A stretch of DNA of 17,526 nucleotides from positions 1-17,526 of the forward strand of contig BQJV01000018.1 of NCBI GenBank assembly GCA_021604885.1, given 5' to 3'. The stretch comes from Acidimicrobiales bacterium. GTDB taxonomy: Bacteria; Actinomycetota; Acidimicrobiia; Acidimicrobiales; Aldehydirespiratoraceae. Below the pieces are notes generated by a model. The model did no database searches. It was not told the DNA's origin and worked only from the letters and a program-made list of their open reading frames with translations. A program made the position numbers and the translations under genes. The first letter of the stretch is position 1; every line of letters begins with the position of its first letter. This document shows, in pieces, positions 8,169 through 15,045 of the stretch.

Positions 8169-8232
8169 CCAGATGTTGCGGGTGTCAGACACCAGATGTT
8201 GCGGGGACCAGATGCTGCGGGGGTCAGGGGCC
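8169..8232 (-). repeat. Stop-codon-proximal palindromic repeat array, locus 2
   Basis: On the minus strand three units follow each other: CTGACCCCCGC (8217-8227, containing the TGA stop of the acyl-CoA dehydrogenase), a shortened GGTCCCCGC unit, and CTGACACCCGC (8178-8188). The plus-strand 10-mer AGATGTTGCG occurs at 8171-8180 and 8194-8203, with AGATGCTGCG at 8210-8219. The perfect palindrome GGTGTC-A-GACACC is at 8181-8193. The first spacing is 23 bp, as at locus 1, but the spacer sequence differs. Confidence 0.75.
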
Positions 8233-9576
8233 GGTGAAGTGGAAGCTGCTGTCGTCGTCCCAGGCGGCGGTGAGTTCGGGGGCCGCGGCGGAGGTCGGGT
8301 TGAGCGGGATCTCCAGGCCGTCGTAGGACGCGAGCTCGGATCGGCCGACGACCATCCAGTGCACCTCGTCCGGTCCGTCGGCGAGACGCAACGTCCGCTG
8401 GCTCGCGTACATGCCGGCGAGCGGCGTCCACTGGGAGACGCCCGTCGCGCCGTGCATCTGGATCGCCTGATCGATGATCGTGCACACCCGTTCGGGCACC
8501 ATCGCCTTCACCGCCGAGATCCACACGCGGGCCTCCTGGTTGCCGAGCGTGTCCATCGCCTTCGCGGCACGCAGCACCATCATCCGCATCGCTTCGATCT
8601 CGGCACGGGCCTTGCCGATCAACTCGGTGTTGCCTCCGAGCCGGGCGATCGGCTTGCCGAACGCCTCACGGGTCATGCCCCGACGACACATCAGGTCGAG
8701 CGCCTTCTCCGCCGCGCCGATGCCACGCATGCAGTGGTGGATACGACCCGGGCCGAGGCGCAGCTGCGAGATGGCGAAGCCTTCGCCCTCGTCCCACAGA
8801 ATGTTGCTCGCCGGCACCCGCACGTCGGTCATCCGGATGTGCATGTGCCCGTGGGGGGCGTCGTCCTGACCGAAGACGTGCATCGGACCGAGCACCTCGA
8901 GACCGGGCGTGTCCATGGGAACGAGGATCTGCGACTGACGGCGATGCGGCGGCCCGTCCGGCGACGTCTGGCACATCAGGATCATGATCTTGCAGCGGGG
9001 ATCGCCGGCGCCGGAGATGTAGTACTTCTCGCCGTTGATGACGTATTCCTCACCGTCCCGAATCGCCTGGCAGCGCACGTTCTTGGCGTCGGAGGAGGCG
9101 ACACCAGGCTCGGTCATACCGAAGCAGCTGCGGATCTCACCACTCAGCAGCGGCTCGAGCCACTGCTCCTTCTGCTCGGGGGTGCCGACCCGCTCGATGA
9201 CCTCCATGTTGCCGGTGTCGGGCGCCGAGCAGTTCAGCGACTCCGAACCGAGCGGGTACTTGCCGAGCTCGACGGCGAGGTAGGCGTAGTCGAGGTTGGA
9301 CAGCCCCTGGCCGGTCTCGGGCAGGAAGAAGTTCCACAGGCCACGGGCCTTCGCCTCGTCCTTCGCTCCTTCGAGGAGCTCCAGCTGTTCGTCGGTGTAG
9401 GACCAGCGGTCGGCCCGTCCCTCCCCCGCCTTCGCGAACTCCGCCTGCATCGGGGCGACGACCGTCTCCAGGAAGTCGACCACCTGGTTGTAGAACGGAC
9501 GGCTCTCCTCCGACATGCGGAGATCGAAATCGTCCATCGAGGCGGTCTTCAGGGCGCGGGATTCAAGGGAGTCCAT
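8224..9576 (-). CDS. Acyl-CoA dehydrogenase, ACAD10/11-like subgroup
   Basis: 450 residues from ATG 9576, with a -10-like CAGTAT box 7 nt upstream; Met14 is an alternative start. Domain order is the standard one: N-terminal helices (1-145), the beta-domain motif CFGMTEPGVASSDAKNV (151-167), NGEKYYISGAGDPRCKIMI (181-199), and the C-terminal helical domain with GPGRIHHCMRGIGAAEKALDLM (275-296), REAFGKPIARLGGN (303-316) and QMHGATGVSQ (373-382). The segment holding the catalytic Glu in short-chain enzymes (YEGTxEI) reads ADGPDEVH (399-406), as in the ACAD10/11-like subgroup. FAD-dependent alpha,beta-dehydrogenation of an acyl-CoA is the expected reaction; chain length is unknown. It is divergent from the TauD-type dioxygenase across 65 bp, and its stop lies in repeat locus 2. 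Confidence 0.93.
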   Translation of the reverse strand: MDSLESRALKTASMDDFDLRMSEESRPFYNQVVDFLETVVAPMQAEFAKAGEGRADRWSYTDEQLELLEGAKDEAKARGLWNFFLPETGQGLSNLDYAYLAVELGKYPLGSESLNCSAPDTGNMEVIERVGTPEQKEQWLEPLLSGEIRSCFGMTEPGVASSDAKNVRCQAIRDGEEYVINGEKYYISGAGDPRCKIMILMCQTSPDGPPHRRQSQILVPMDTPGLEVLGPMHVFGQDDAPHGHMHIRMTDVRVPASNILWDEGEGFAISQLRLGPGRIHHCMRGIGAAEKALDLMCRRGMTREAFGKPIARLGGNTELIGKARAEIEAMRMMVLRAAKAMDTLGNQEARVWISAVKAMVPERVCTIIDQAIQMHGATGVSQWTPLAGMYASQRTLRLADGPDEVHWMVVGRSELASYDGLEIPLNPTSAAAPELTAAWDDDSSFHFTGP

Positions 9577-9583
9577 GGCAGCG

Positions 9584-9589
9584 ATACTG
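9584..9589 (-). promoter_or_regulatory. -10-like box of the acyl-CoA dehydrogenase gene
   Basis: The minus strand reads CAGTAT, seven bases, then ATG 9576. The conserved A2 and T6 are present but T1 is not. It is part of an inverted pair with the box at 9630-9635. Confidence 0.35.
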
Positions 9590-9629
9590 CCACTTCTCCG
9601 AGGAAGCGGCCCAGTGCGCCCTCGCCTGC

Positions 9630-9635
9630 AAGTAT
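9630..9635 (+). promoter_or_regulatory. -10-like box of the TauD-type dioxygenase gene
   Basis: AAGTAT followed by six bases and ATG 9642, compatible with a leaderless transcript. AGTATCG here is the exact inverse of CGATACT at 9582-9588. Confidence 0.35.
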
Positions 9636-9641
9636 CGGACC

Positions 9642-10427
9642 ATGTTGACGATCACCACGGTCGGCCCCGCGTTGGGCGCCACGATCGAAGGCGTCGAGTT
9701 CGACGGCGACGTCGTACGCGACCGCGACGCCATCCGCGCCGCGTGGATCGAGCACGGCGTCGTCTTCTTCCCCCAGCTCCATCCGACGCCCGACCAGCAG
9801 ATGGCGCTCGCCCGCGCCCTCGGCGTGCCGGAGTCCCACGGCGACTTCGGCGACGACACCCGGGAGTACGAGCGCGTCGGTGGCCATCGCGAGCTGATCG
9901 AGGTCGCGAACCGTCCCGTCAACCGGGCGGACTTCTGGCACACGGACGCGACCTTCCGCGAGGAGCCCCCCGCCGGGTCGATCCTCGCGCTCGTGGACGT
10001 GCCCCCGGTCGGCGGCGACACGATGTGGCTCAGCACCGCGGCTGCCTACGACGCCCTGCCCGACGCGATCAGGACGATGGCCGACCAGCTCGTCGCCGAG
10101 CACGGACGGCCGCCGCTCACCGGCACCGCCGACCATCCCGTTGTCGCCGTGCATCCGGAATCGGGCCGACGGGTCCTCTACGTCAACCGCGCCTGGACCA
10201 ACCGGGTGAAGGGCATGAAGTACACGTACTCCACCAGGCTGCTCGACATGCTCTACGACTTCGTCGAACAGCCCGAGTGGACGATTCGATGGACCTGGAG
10301 CCCCGGCGACGTGGCCGCCTGGGACAACCGCAGCACCCAGCACTACGCCGTCTACGACTACGGCGACTATCCCCGCATGGGGCACCGCGTCATCGTGTCG
10401 GGCGAACGGCCCGCCGGGATCAGCTGA
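9642..10427 (+). CDS. TauD/TfdA family Fe(II)/2-oxoglutarate dioxygenase
   Basis: 261 residues from ATG 9642. Family landmarks are in order: LGATIEGVEFDG (11-22), HGVVFFPQ (38-45), the HxD iron ligands His100/Asp102 in FWHTDATFREEPP, the core strand GGDTMWLSTAAAY (124-136), HPESGRRVLYVN (171-182), and WDNRSTQHYAVYDY (227-240). The distal His248 follows in GHRVIVSGERP, with Arg256 to bind 2-oxoglutarate. Family members act on taurine, alkyl sulfates, phenoxyacetates and other small acids; the substrate here cannot be assigned. Length is slightly short but complete. It is divergent from the acyl-CoA dehydrogenase gene and ends directly at a strong hairpin shared with the convergent lipoprotein gene. 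Confidence 0.92.
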   Translation: MLTITTVGPALGATIEGVEFDGDVVRDRDAIRAAWIEHGVVFFPQLHPTPDQQMALARALGVPESHGDFGDDTREYERVGGHRELIEVANRPVNRADFWHTDATFREEPPAGSILALVDVPPVGGDTMWLSTAAAYDALPDAIRTMADQLVAEHGRPPLTGTADHPVVAVHPESGRRVLYVNRAWTNRVKGMKYTYSTRLLDMLYDFVEQPEWTIRWTWSPGDVAAWDNRSTQHYAVYDYGDYPRMGHRVIVSGERPAGIS

Positions 10428-10448
10428 CGCGGGGGCCGGGCCCCCGCG
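10428..10448. terminator. GC-rich hairpin between convergent genes (probable bidirectional terminator)
   Basis: CGCGGGGGC - CGG - GCCCCCGCG is a perfect 9-bp stem with a 3-nt loop. It starts one base after the stop of the dioxygenase gene and lies 9 bp before the stop of the convergent lipoprotein gene. There is no U tract, which is common for actinobacterial hairpin terminators. Confidence 0.65.
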
Positions 10449-10457
10449 CCACCGTGA

Positions 10458-10880
10458 TCAGCGGCCCGAGTTCAGGACGGAGCCCGTCACCATCGCGAGC
10501 TCGTCGGCGTCGTTGAACTCGAACGAGTAGCAGATCACCTCGCGGTCGCCCTGGTCCCACGACTGGGGCGACGGATAGATCGGCGTCACATAGATGGCGG
10601 ACTCGGCGTACGGCGTGCCGATCGCCGCTTCGAAGCGGTCGTAGCACCCTTCCTCGAACGCGGAATCGGCCGGGAGCGAGGCGTCGGTCACGTTCCACAC
10701 CGAGATGACCTCGTGGTTGTGCGGGTCGCTGCAGTCGACCATCTCGACGTCGGTGATCTCGGTGGCGCCGATCTCCTGGAAGCAGTCGCCCACCTTCAGC
10801 TCGAAGACGTTGCCGTCGCTGCACGACACGGCGAACAGCGCCACCACGGTGGTCATGAGAACGATCCGGAAGAACTTCAT
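10458..10880 (-). CDS. Small lipoprotein with Septum_form-type domain
   Basis: 140 residues from ATG 10880, preceded by AAGGAA as Shine-Dalgarno about 10 nt upstream. The signal peptide MKFFRIVLMTTVVALFAVSC carries a lipobox (Cys20); a longer in-frame extension upstream would bury it and was not used. The mature part, LKVGDCFQEIG, VEMVDCSDPHNHEVISVWNV, EEGCYDRFEAAIGTPY, YPSPQSWDQGDREVICYSFE, follows the actinobacterial septum-formation domain pattern (VGDC...V.C..PH..EV.......C...F......P....W..GDR...C), with four cysteines likely forming disulfides. The role of this family is poorly defined; it is an exported, membrane-anchored protein. It converges on the TauD-type gene. Confidence 0.82.
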   Translation of the reverse strand: MKFFRIVLMTTVVALFAVSCSDGNVFELKVGDCFQEIGATEITDVEMVDCSDPHNHEVISVWNVTDASLPADSAFEEGCYDRFEAAIGTPYAESAIYVTPIYPSPQSWDQGDREVICYSFEFNDADELAMVTGSVLNSGR

Positions 10881-11023
10881 GGTCAGGGGATTCCTTGTGT
10901 TTCGAGGGCTGACTCTTCGCCGCCGACGCCGCACCACTGCGGACGCACCCTCTTCCGAACAAGGTTCGGCCAAACGAGCCGAGACTTGACGGATACGCGC
11001 GCAAGGTGACGCTGCGTGACCGC

Positions 11024-11029
11024 TACGAT
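11024..11029 (+). promoter_or_regulatory. -10 box of the tRNA-Ala gene
   Basis: TACGAT ends 10 nt before the first base of the mature tRNA. No convincing -35 at normal distance; TTGACG at 10986-10991 is too far away. The rest of 10881-11023 shows nothing recognisable. Confidence 0.45.
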
Positions 11030-11039
11030 CGGTGCTTCC

Positions 11040-11116
11040 GGGGCTGTAGCTCAGTTGGCTAGAGCACCTGCTTTGCAAGCAGGGGGTCGTGGGTTCGATT
11101 CCCATCAGCTCCACCA
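11040..11116 (+). tRNA. tRNA-Ala (anticodon UGC)
   Basis: A full cloverleaf can be drawn. The acceptor GGGGCTG pairs with CAGCTCC and includes the G3-U70 wobble pair that marks alanine tRNAs. The D arm is GCTC/GAGC. The anticodon stem CCTGC/GCAGG encloses the loop TTTGCAA with anticodon TGC (11074-11076). The T arm is GTGGG-TTCGATT-CCCAT, followed by the discriminator A and an encoded CCA. It decodes GCA and, by wobble, other GCN alanine codons. Confidence 0.97.
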
Positions 11117-11191
11117 GATGTCGCGTCGCCGGGAACGGCCACCGCGGGTTCGGCGGGTCGTGAGCCGGGGCTTGGCGGAGGAGCCAAAACA

Positions 11192-11217
11192 GAGAGCCAA
11201 GACTCGAACCGGCTCTC
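11192..11217 (+). terminator. Possible hairpin terminator after tRNA-Ala
   Basis: GAGAGCC (11192-11198) and GGCTCTC (11211-11217) form a 7-bp stem around a 12-nt loop. A smaller TTGGC/GCCAA hairpin sits just upstream (11172-11187) and GAGCC/GGCTC just downstream (11233-11245). There is no U tract. The region 11117-11311 holds no gene that I can support. Confidence 0.3.
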
Positions 11218-11311
11218 GACAAGTCGACCATTGAGCCGCCGGCTCGCGGCCAAGATGGAGCACCTCGTGGCATGCGCCCGAGAACGTCTCGCAGCTTCGC
11301 GATCGGCGCAG

Positions 11312-11317
11312 TACCTT
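11312..11317 (+). promoter_or_regulatory. -10 box of the SLH/delta-60 gene (leaderless)
   Basis: TACCTT, seven bases, then GTG 11325. No Shine-Dalgarno precedes the GTG, and the protein begins directly with its signal peptide. Confidence 0.5.
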
Positions 11318-11324
11318 CCAGCCC

Positions 11325-13259
11325 GTGCAGGCTCGGCGACGATGTGCAGCGGTGGTCATAGCGGCGATGGCAGCGAGCTTGCTCACCACGGTCTCGGTGC
11401 GAACCACACCGGCTCAAGCGGTTGCCGGATTCGGCGACGTTTCACCCGACAGGTTCTACACCGAGGCAGTGCAGTGGATGGTCAACGCTACGCCCGCTAT
11501 CACGACAGGCACGTCCCGAACCTGCTTCTCGCCCGACGGGCTCGTCACCAGAGGAGACGCGGGCGTCTTCATGTGGCGAATGGAAGGCCGCCCCCACGGG
11601 GGAAGTCATTCCTTCACCGACGTGAGCAAGGCTTATCAGGACGAGGCAATCGCCTGGATGGCGAACAGCTCCCCGCCCATCACCACGGGAACCTCGAGCA
11701 CGACATTCGAACCCGACCGCCCTCTGACCCGAGGAGAGTTCGCCGCACTTCTCTACCGGCTCGACACAGTTCTCGGCCGCGACCCGGACGCATCTGTCTC
11801 ACACTTGTTCACTGACGTGATCCGGCCATGGCAACAAGACCCCGTCTCGTGGATGGCGAATACGAGTCCGGTCATCACGACCGGAACATCGTCGAGGACG
11901 TTCTCTCCAGATCGCGCGGTAAACCGCGCCGAGCTCGCGACGTTCCTCTGGCGTTACAAGGGCAGACCAGCTCAGGCAATCGACCCGACACACCCGACCG
12001 AGCCGACTTGTGATCAGCAAGTTCCGACGCCCTCTACCACGTCGACCACGACGACGACGGTCGCACCTGCGCCTCGTCCGGGGGATCTCGATACGACTTT
12101 CGGCAGTGTCGGCGCAGTCGTCGCCGACTGGGATCTCGGGTACGACATTGCGTACGCCGTCACGGTTCAAGCCGACGGCAAGATCCTCGTGGCGGGGTTC
12201 AGTGACCGCAACGCGGACACCAACTCGTCAGTTCTCCGCCTCCTCCCCAACGGCGCCCGAGACGGGTTGTTCGGCGATGACGGGTTCGTGAGCATCGACC
12301 TCATCGATGATGGGCCAGAGTCTGCCTACGACATCGTCTCTGACGCGGAGGGCCGGATTGTGATCGGGGGATTCGCCGACTCGGACGCCTTCGTCGCTCG
12401 GCTTCTCTCGGACGGCACTCTCGACCCCACTTTCGGTGACTCCGGAGCAACCGTTGTGCCGGAGATGGACGGCAATGCCGGGGGAGGCGAACCACAGCTC
12501 GGGTTGGCGATCGCCGCGGACGGTTCCATCTACGCGAGCGGCGGCTACGGCCCAGGCCGAGTGGTTCGGATCACGTCCGGCGGTGAAGTCGACGCCTCAT
12601 TCGGAGTCAACGGAATCGCTACCGCTGCCGACATGACGGAGGTCTACGACCTAGCCCTGCAACCGGACGGAAAAATCGTGCTCGCCGGCTCGACGAACGG
12701 TGCGGGTGGCTACAGCGACTTCGCGATTGCTCGGTTTGGTGTCAATGGCGAGCCCGACGAGACGTTTTCCAGTGGCGGGATGGCCGCCACGCCGATCGGA
12801 CTCCGCCGGGACAGCGCGCTTGCGGTCGAGGTCCAACCGGACGGAAAGATCATTGCCGGTGGGCTAAGCAACAACCTCTCGGACAACGACTTCGCGCTCG
12901 CGCGGTACCTCTCGGACGGCTCACTCGACCCGTCGTTCTCTGGCGGGACTGTGACGACAGACTTCGGAGGCGGTAGCCACCAGATTCTCGGCTTGGCTCT
13001 CTACGCGGACGGTCGAATCGCTGCGGTTGGCCGGGGCACCTTCAGCGGTGGCCACGTGTCCGTGTATGAAACGGACGGATCACTCGACACCAACTTCGGG
13101 TCGAGCGGCTGGGTCACGTTCGATGCGATCAATATCGACCAGCTGCAGTCGATCGCCATCCAACCCGACGGCATGATCCTCGTTGCAGGGGACACTCGGA
13201 TTTCCGGTTCTCCCGGCTACGCATCAATCGACTACCTGGTCATGCGCCTGCGGGGTTGA
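11325..13259 (+). CDS. Surface protein with three S-layer homology domains and delta-60 (DUF5122) propeller repeats
   Basis: 644 residues. Residues 1-33 are a signal peptide (MQARRRC..., ending TPAQAVA). Three SLH domains follow at about 36-90, 95-148 and 160-214, each with the pattern FxDV...WMxNxxPxITTGTS...F.PD...R.....FLWR. SLH domains hold proteins to the cell-wall surface. A Ser/Thr linker (236-248) leads to about seven delta-60-type motifs: GDLDTTFGSVG (253), NGARDGLFGDDG (309), DGTLDPTFGDSG (363), GEVDASFGVNG (420), GEPDETFSSGG (475), DGSLDPSFSGG (531) and DGSLDTNFGSSG (584). Strands such as VQPDGKIIAGG lie between them, predicting a beta-propeller. The function of the propeller is unknown. 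Codon use looks less GC-extreme than the neighbours, by eye. It lies downstream of the tRNA and stands alone. Confidence 0.92.
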   Translation: MQARRRCAAVVIAAMAASLLTTVSVRTTPAQAVAGFGDVSPDRFYTEAVQWMVNATPAITTGTSRTCFSPDGLVTRGDAGVFMWRMEGRPHGGSHSFTDVSKAYQDEAIAWMANSSPPITTGTSSTTFEPDRPLTRGEFAALLYRLDTVLGRDPDASVSHLFTDVIRPWQQDPVSWMANTSPVITTGTSSRTFSPDRAVNRAELATFLWRYKGRPAQAIDPTHPTEPTCDQQVPTPSTTSTTTTTVAPAPRPGDLDTTFGSVGAVVADWDLGYDIAYAVTVQADGKILVAGFSDRNADTNSSVLRLLPNGARDGLFGDDGFVSIDLIDDGPESAYDIVSDAEGRIVIGGFADSDAFVARLLSDGTLDPTFGDSGATVVPEMDGNAGGGEPQLGLAIAADGSIYASGGYGPGRVVRITSGGEVDASFGVNGIATAADMTEVYDLALQPDGKIVLAGSTNGAGGYSDFAIARFGVNGEPDETFSSGGMAATPIGLRRDSALAVEVQPDGKIIAGGLSNNLSDNDFALARYLSDGSLDPSFSGGTVTTDFGGGSHQILGLALYADGRIAAVGRGTFSGGHVSVYETDGSLDTNFGSSGWVTFDAINIDQLQSIAIQPDGMILVAGDTRISGSPGYASIDYLVMRLRG

Positions 13260-13360
13260 CGCGACTTCGGTTGACAAGGCGACACGCGTCGGTGCACCCC
13301 GGGAGACAGCACTATGACCCCGCCGCGAGCCGTCGTCCGGCCCGCACTGGATTCAGTCGA

Positions 13361-13366
13361 TAAGGT
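13361..13366 (+). promoter_or_regulatory. Possible -10 box before the membrane protein
   Basis: TAAGGT in the 152-bp gap; a start near 13374 would give a leader of about 38 nt. The leader contains the small hairpin CGCCG-CCTT-CGGCG (13377-13390) and GAGAGAG (13401-13407) as a plausible Shine-Dalgarno 4 nt before ATG 13412. Confidence 0.3.
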
Positions 13367-13411
13367 CTTGCACCTACGCCGCCTTCGGCGACGTCAGCGA
13401 GAGAGAGCCGG

Positions 13412-14560
13412 ATGCGCAGACTTCTCGAAGCGGTGGGACGCAAGCTCGGCAGGCTCATCGAACTCTCCCTGTTCGGCAACAAGAAGAGCGGAACCCCCGA
13501 CTCCGCGGACGACGAGGGGAACTTCGAGAACGCCTCGCCGCTCGGCTGCCTCCTCTCCGCAGTGGCCGCGCTCATCGTCGGCGTGCTCCTCTTCCTCATC
13601 ACCATGGCGCTCATCGACGCGCTGAAGGACGACGGGACGAGCTCGACCGACGGAGCCGGACCCGCGGACGGCGCCGGAACGGGCGACGACGGCAGCGACG
13701 GTGTCGAGGCCGACACGAGCGGGGCGGGCTCCTTCGTCGACGCGGCCAATCCCGTGCTGGTGCCATCGGCCGGCACCTGGTCGATCAACAACGGAATGTT
13801 CGTGCCGAACTGCGGTCCGGACGATCCGGAACCCGACGCCGCGGTCGACGCAGGGACCATCGACGTCTGGGAATCCGGCGCGGCGCTGGAACTCGAAGGG
13901 CCGGACGGCGGGGCAATCGCCTTCGAGCGAACGGCGGTCTCCGAGTCCGAGGCCACCTACCGCGGCGGCGTCTCGTTCATCGAGATGGAGCTCCGGTTCG
14001 ATTCATCGACCAGCTTCGACGCCACGATCACCTACGACGGCGAAGAGGAATGTGTTCGCCGCGCCGCGCAGGGAACCCTCATCGAGGGCGACGACGCCCG
14101 CCAGCATGGCGCCGACCCGGCACCCAGCTCGGGCGCGTTCGGTGAGGTCGGAATCGACGAGGCCGGCGATGGCGCTGTTGCGGTCGTGACGATCGGCGAC
14201 GACTCCTACGAGTTCTTCGCGGAGGGGATCGGCACGTGTGACCCCGACTTCTTCGGCGGCTTCCACGCCGTCCTCTACTCCCCCGGGTTCACGAACTCGG
14301 TCACGATCGACCTGGTGACGGACGACAACCGCGTCTCGACTGTGATGATGAACCTCCAGGACGCGGGGCTCGATCTCGTGGCCGACGCCGAGGGCGCCTG
14401 GGCCGCCGTCGAGGAGGGCAGCAGCGCGGTGCTCGACTTCAGCATCGACGGGATGACGGCTTCGGGAAGCGTCTCGTTCATCAACGAGGACCGGGCGTTC
14501 AGTGCCGACAACTATCCGCTGGATCCGATCGAGGCGACCTTCACCGCGTCTTGCGGGTGA
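13412..14560 (+). CDS. Single-pass membrane protein of unknown function
   Basis: 382 residues; I do not recognise a family. A short basic cytoplasmic part (1-42, MRRLLEAVGRKLGRLIEL) is followed by one transmembrane helix (about 43-71, LLSAVAALIVGVLLFLITMA), then a Gly/Asp/Ser/Thr linker (72-110) and an exported domain of about 270 residues rich in beta strand. Four cysteines in the exported part (in PNCGP, EECVR, GTCDP and the C-terminal ASCG) could pair. The C-terminal half, with AVVTIGDDSYEF...GTC and later SIDGMTASGSVSF, faintly recalls small exported lipoproteins of the LpqH type, but this is only an impression. The last 20 bp overlap the end of the convergent small gene. Confidence 0.8.
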   Translation: MRRLLEAVGRKLGRLIELSLFGNKKSGTPDSADDEGNFENASPLGCLLSAVAALIVGVLLFLITMALIDALKDDGTSSTDGAGPADGAGTGDDGSDGVEADTSGAGSFVDAANPVLVPSAGTWSINNGMFVPNCGPDDPEPDAAVDAGTIDVWESGAALELEGPDGGAIAFERTAVSESEATYRGGVSFIEMELRFDSSTSFDATITYDGEEECVRRAAQGTLIEGDDARQHGADPAPSSGAFGEVGIDEAGDGAVAVVTIGDDSYEFFAEGIGTCDPDFFGGFHAVLYSPGFTNSVTIDLVTDDNRVSTVMMNLQDAGLDLVADAEGAWAAVEEGSSAVLDFSIDGMTASGSVSFINEDRAFSADNYPLDPIEATFTASCG

Positions 14561-14948
14561 CGGTCCAGCCCCGTCGGCGGACCTCCAGAACCAGCGCCTT
14601 GGTCGGTGCGGTGCGGATTGCGATCTCGTGTTCGGTGAGGTCCGCGGCCGGCGTGTCGGAGGACGCCTTCTCCGCCGCGTTCGCCGACTTCTTCGCGGCC
14701 TTCGCCTTCGCCTTCGCCTTGGGTTCCGGCTCGGCCGATTGCGCCGCCTCGTGTTCGGCCGCCAGCAGCTGATCGATCAGCTCCGCCGCCTCGTCGGCGG
14801 TGAACCGGCCGCCGGCCTGGCGTTGGTTGAACCCCATCGGGCCGCGGGCATCACGGAAGTCGGCGTGGCCGGCGTTGCGCAACAGCTCGCGCAGCTCCTC
14901 GACCTGCCGACCGGTGGCCGGTGGACCCGCGCTCTGACCGAAGGACAT
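14541..14948 (-). CDS. Small conserved-looking protein with K/A-rich linker, unknown function
   Basis: 135 residues from ATG 14948. Residues 1-68 form a compact domain (ATGRQVEELRELLRNAGHAD, FRDARGPMGFNQRQAGGRFT, ADEAAELIDQLLAAE), apparently mostly helical. A low-complexity segment PKAKAKAKAAKKSANAAEK (about 78-96) and a basic C-terminus (VLEVRRRGWTVTRKTR) follow, which would suit nucleic-acid binding. I recognise no named family. No signal peptide or membrane segment is present, so it is cytoplasmic. A weak CACACT box lies 5 nt before the start. Its final 20 bp overlap the end of the convergent membrane-protein gene, so both genes share their termination region. Confidence 0.78.
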   Translation of the reverse strand: MSFGQSAGPPATGRQVEELRELLRNAGHADFRDARGPMGFNQRQAGGRFTADEAAELIDQLLAAEHEAAQSAEPEPKAKAKAKAAKKSANAAEKASSDTPAADLTEHEIAIRTAPTKALVLEVRRRGWTVTRKTR

Positions 14949-15033
14949 GCCCCAGTGTGACCGCTCAGCCGTTCACGCGCGGGCCCGACGAGATCGACCT
15001 CTCGTAGCCAGGGCGGGTCGCCGGCCGCTGCAC

Positions 15034-15039
15034 TAGCTT
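15034..15039 (+). promoter_or_regulatory. -10 box of the small lipoprotein gene (leaderless)
   Basis: TAGCTT, six bases, then ATG 15046, with no Shine-Dalgarno. Confidence 0.5.
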
Positions 15040-15045
15040 CCGAAC

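Noticed and set aside
8133..8192. 20-residue N-terminal extension of the OmpA-domain lipoprotein
   Set aside because: It would bury the lipoprotein signal and overlaps both the TATAGT promoter box and the repeat array.
8169..8232. CRISPR-like array
   Set aside because: Units are 23 bp or less, palindromic, with identical rather than unique spacers, and no cas genes are near.
7945..9648. Open frame of 567 codons on the plus strand
   Set aside because: It is antisense to the acyl-CoA dehydrogenase and runs through the repeat array; no recognisable domain.
11192..11217. Possible tRNA remnant (GGTTCGAGT on the minus strand resembles a T loop)
   Set aside because: The flanking bases cannot form a T stem, and no acceptor or anticodon arm is present.
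11016..11234. Small plus-strand open frame of 72 codons
   Set aside because: It reads straight through tRNA-Ala.
10881..11417. Long N-terminal extension of the Septum_form-type lipoprotein
   Set aside because: The extension crosses the tRNA gene and displaces the signal peptide; MKFFRIV at 10880 with a ribosome site is the natural start.
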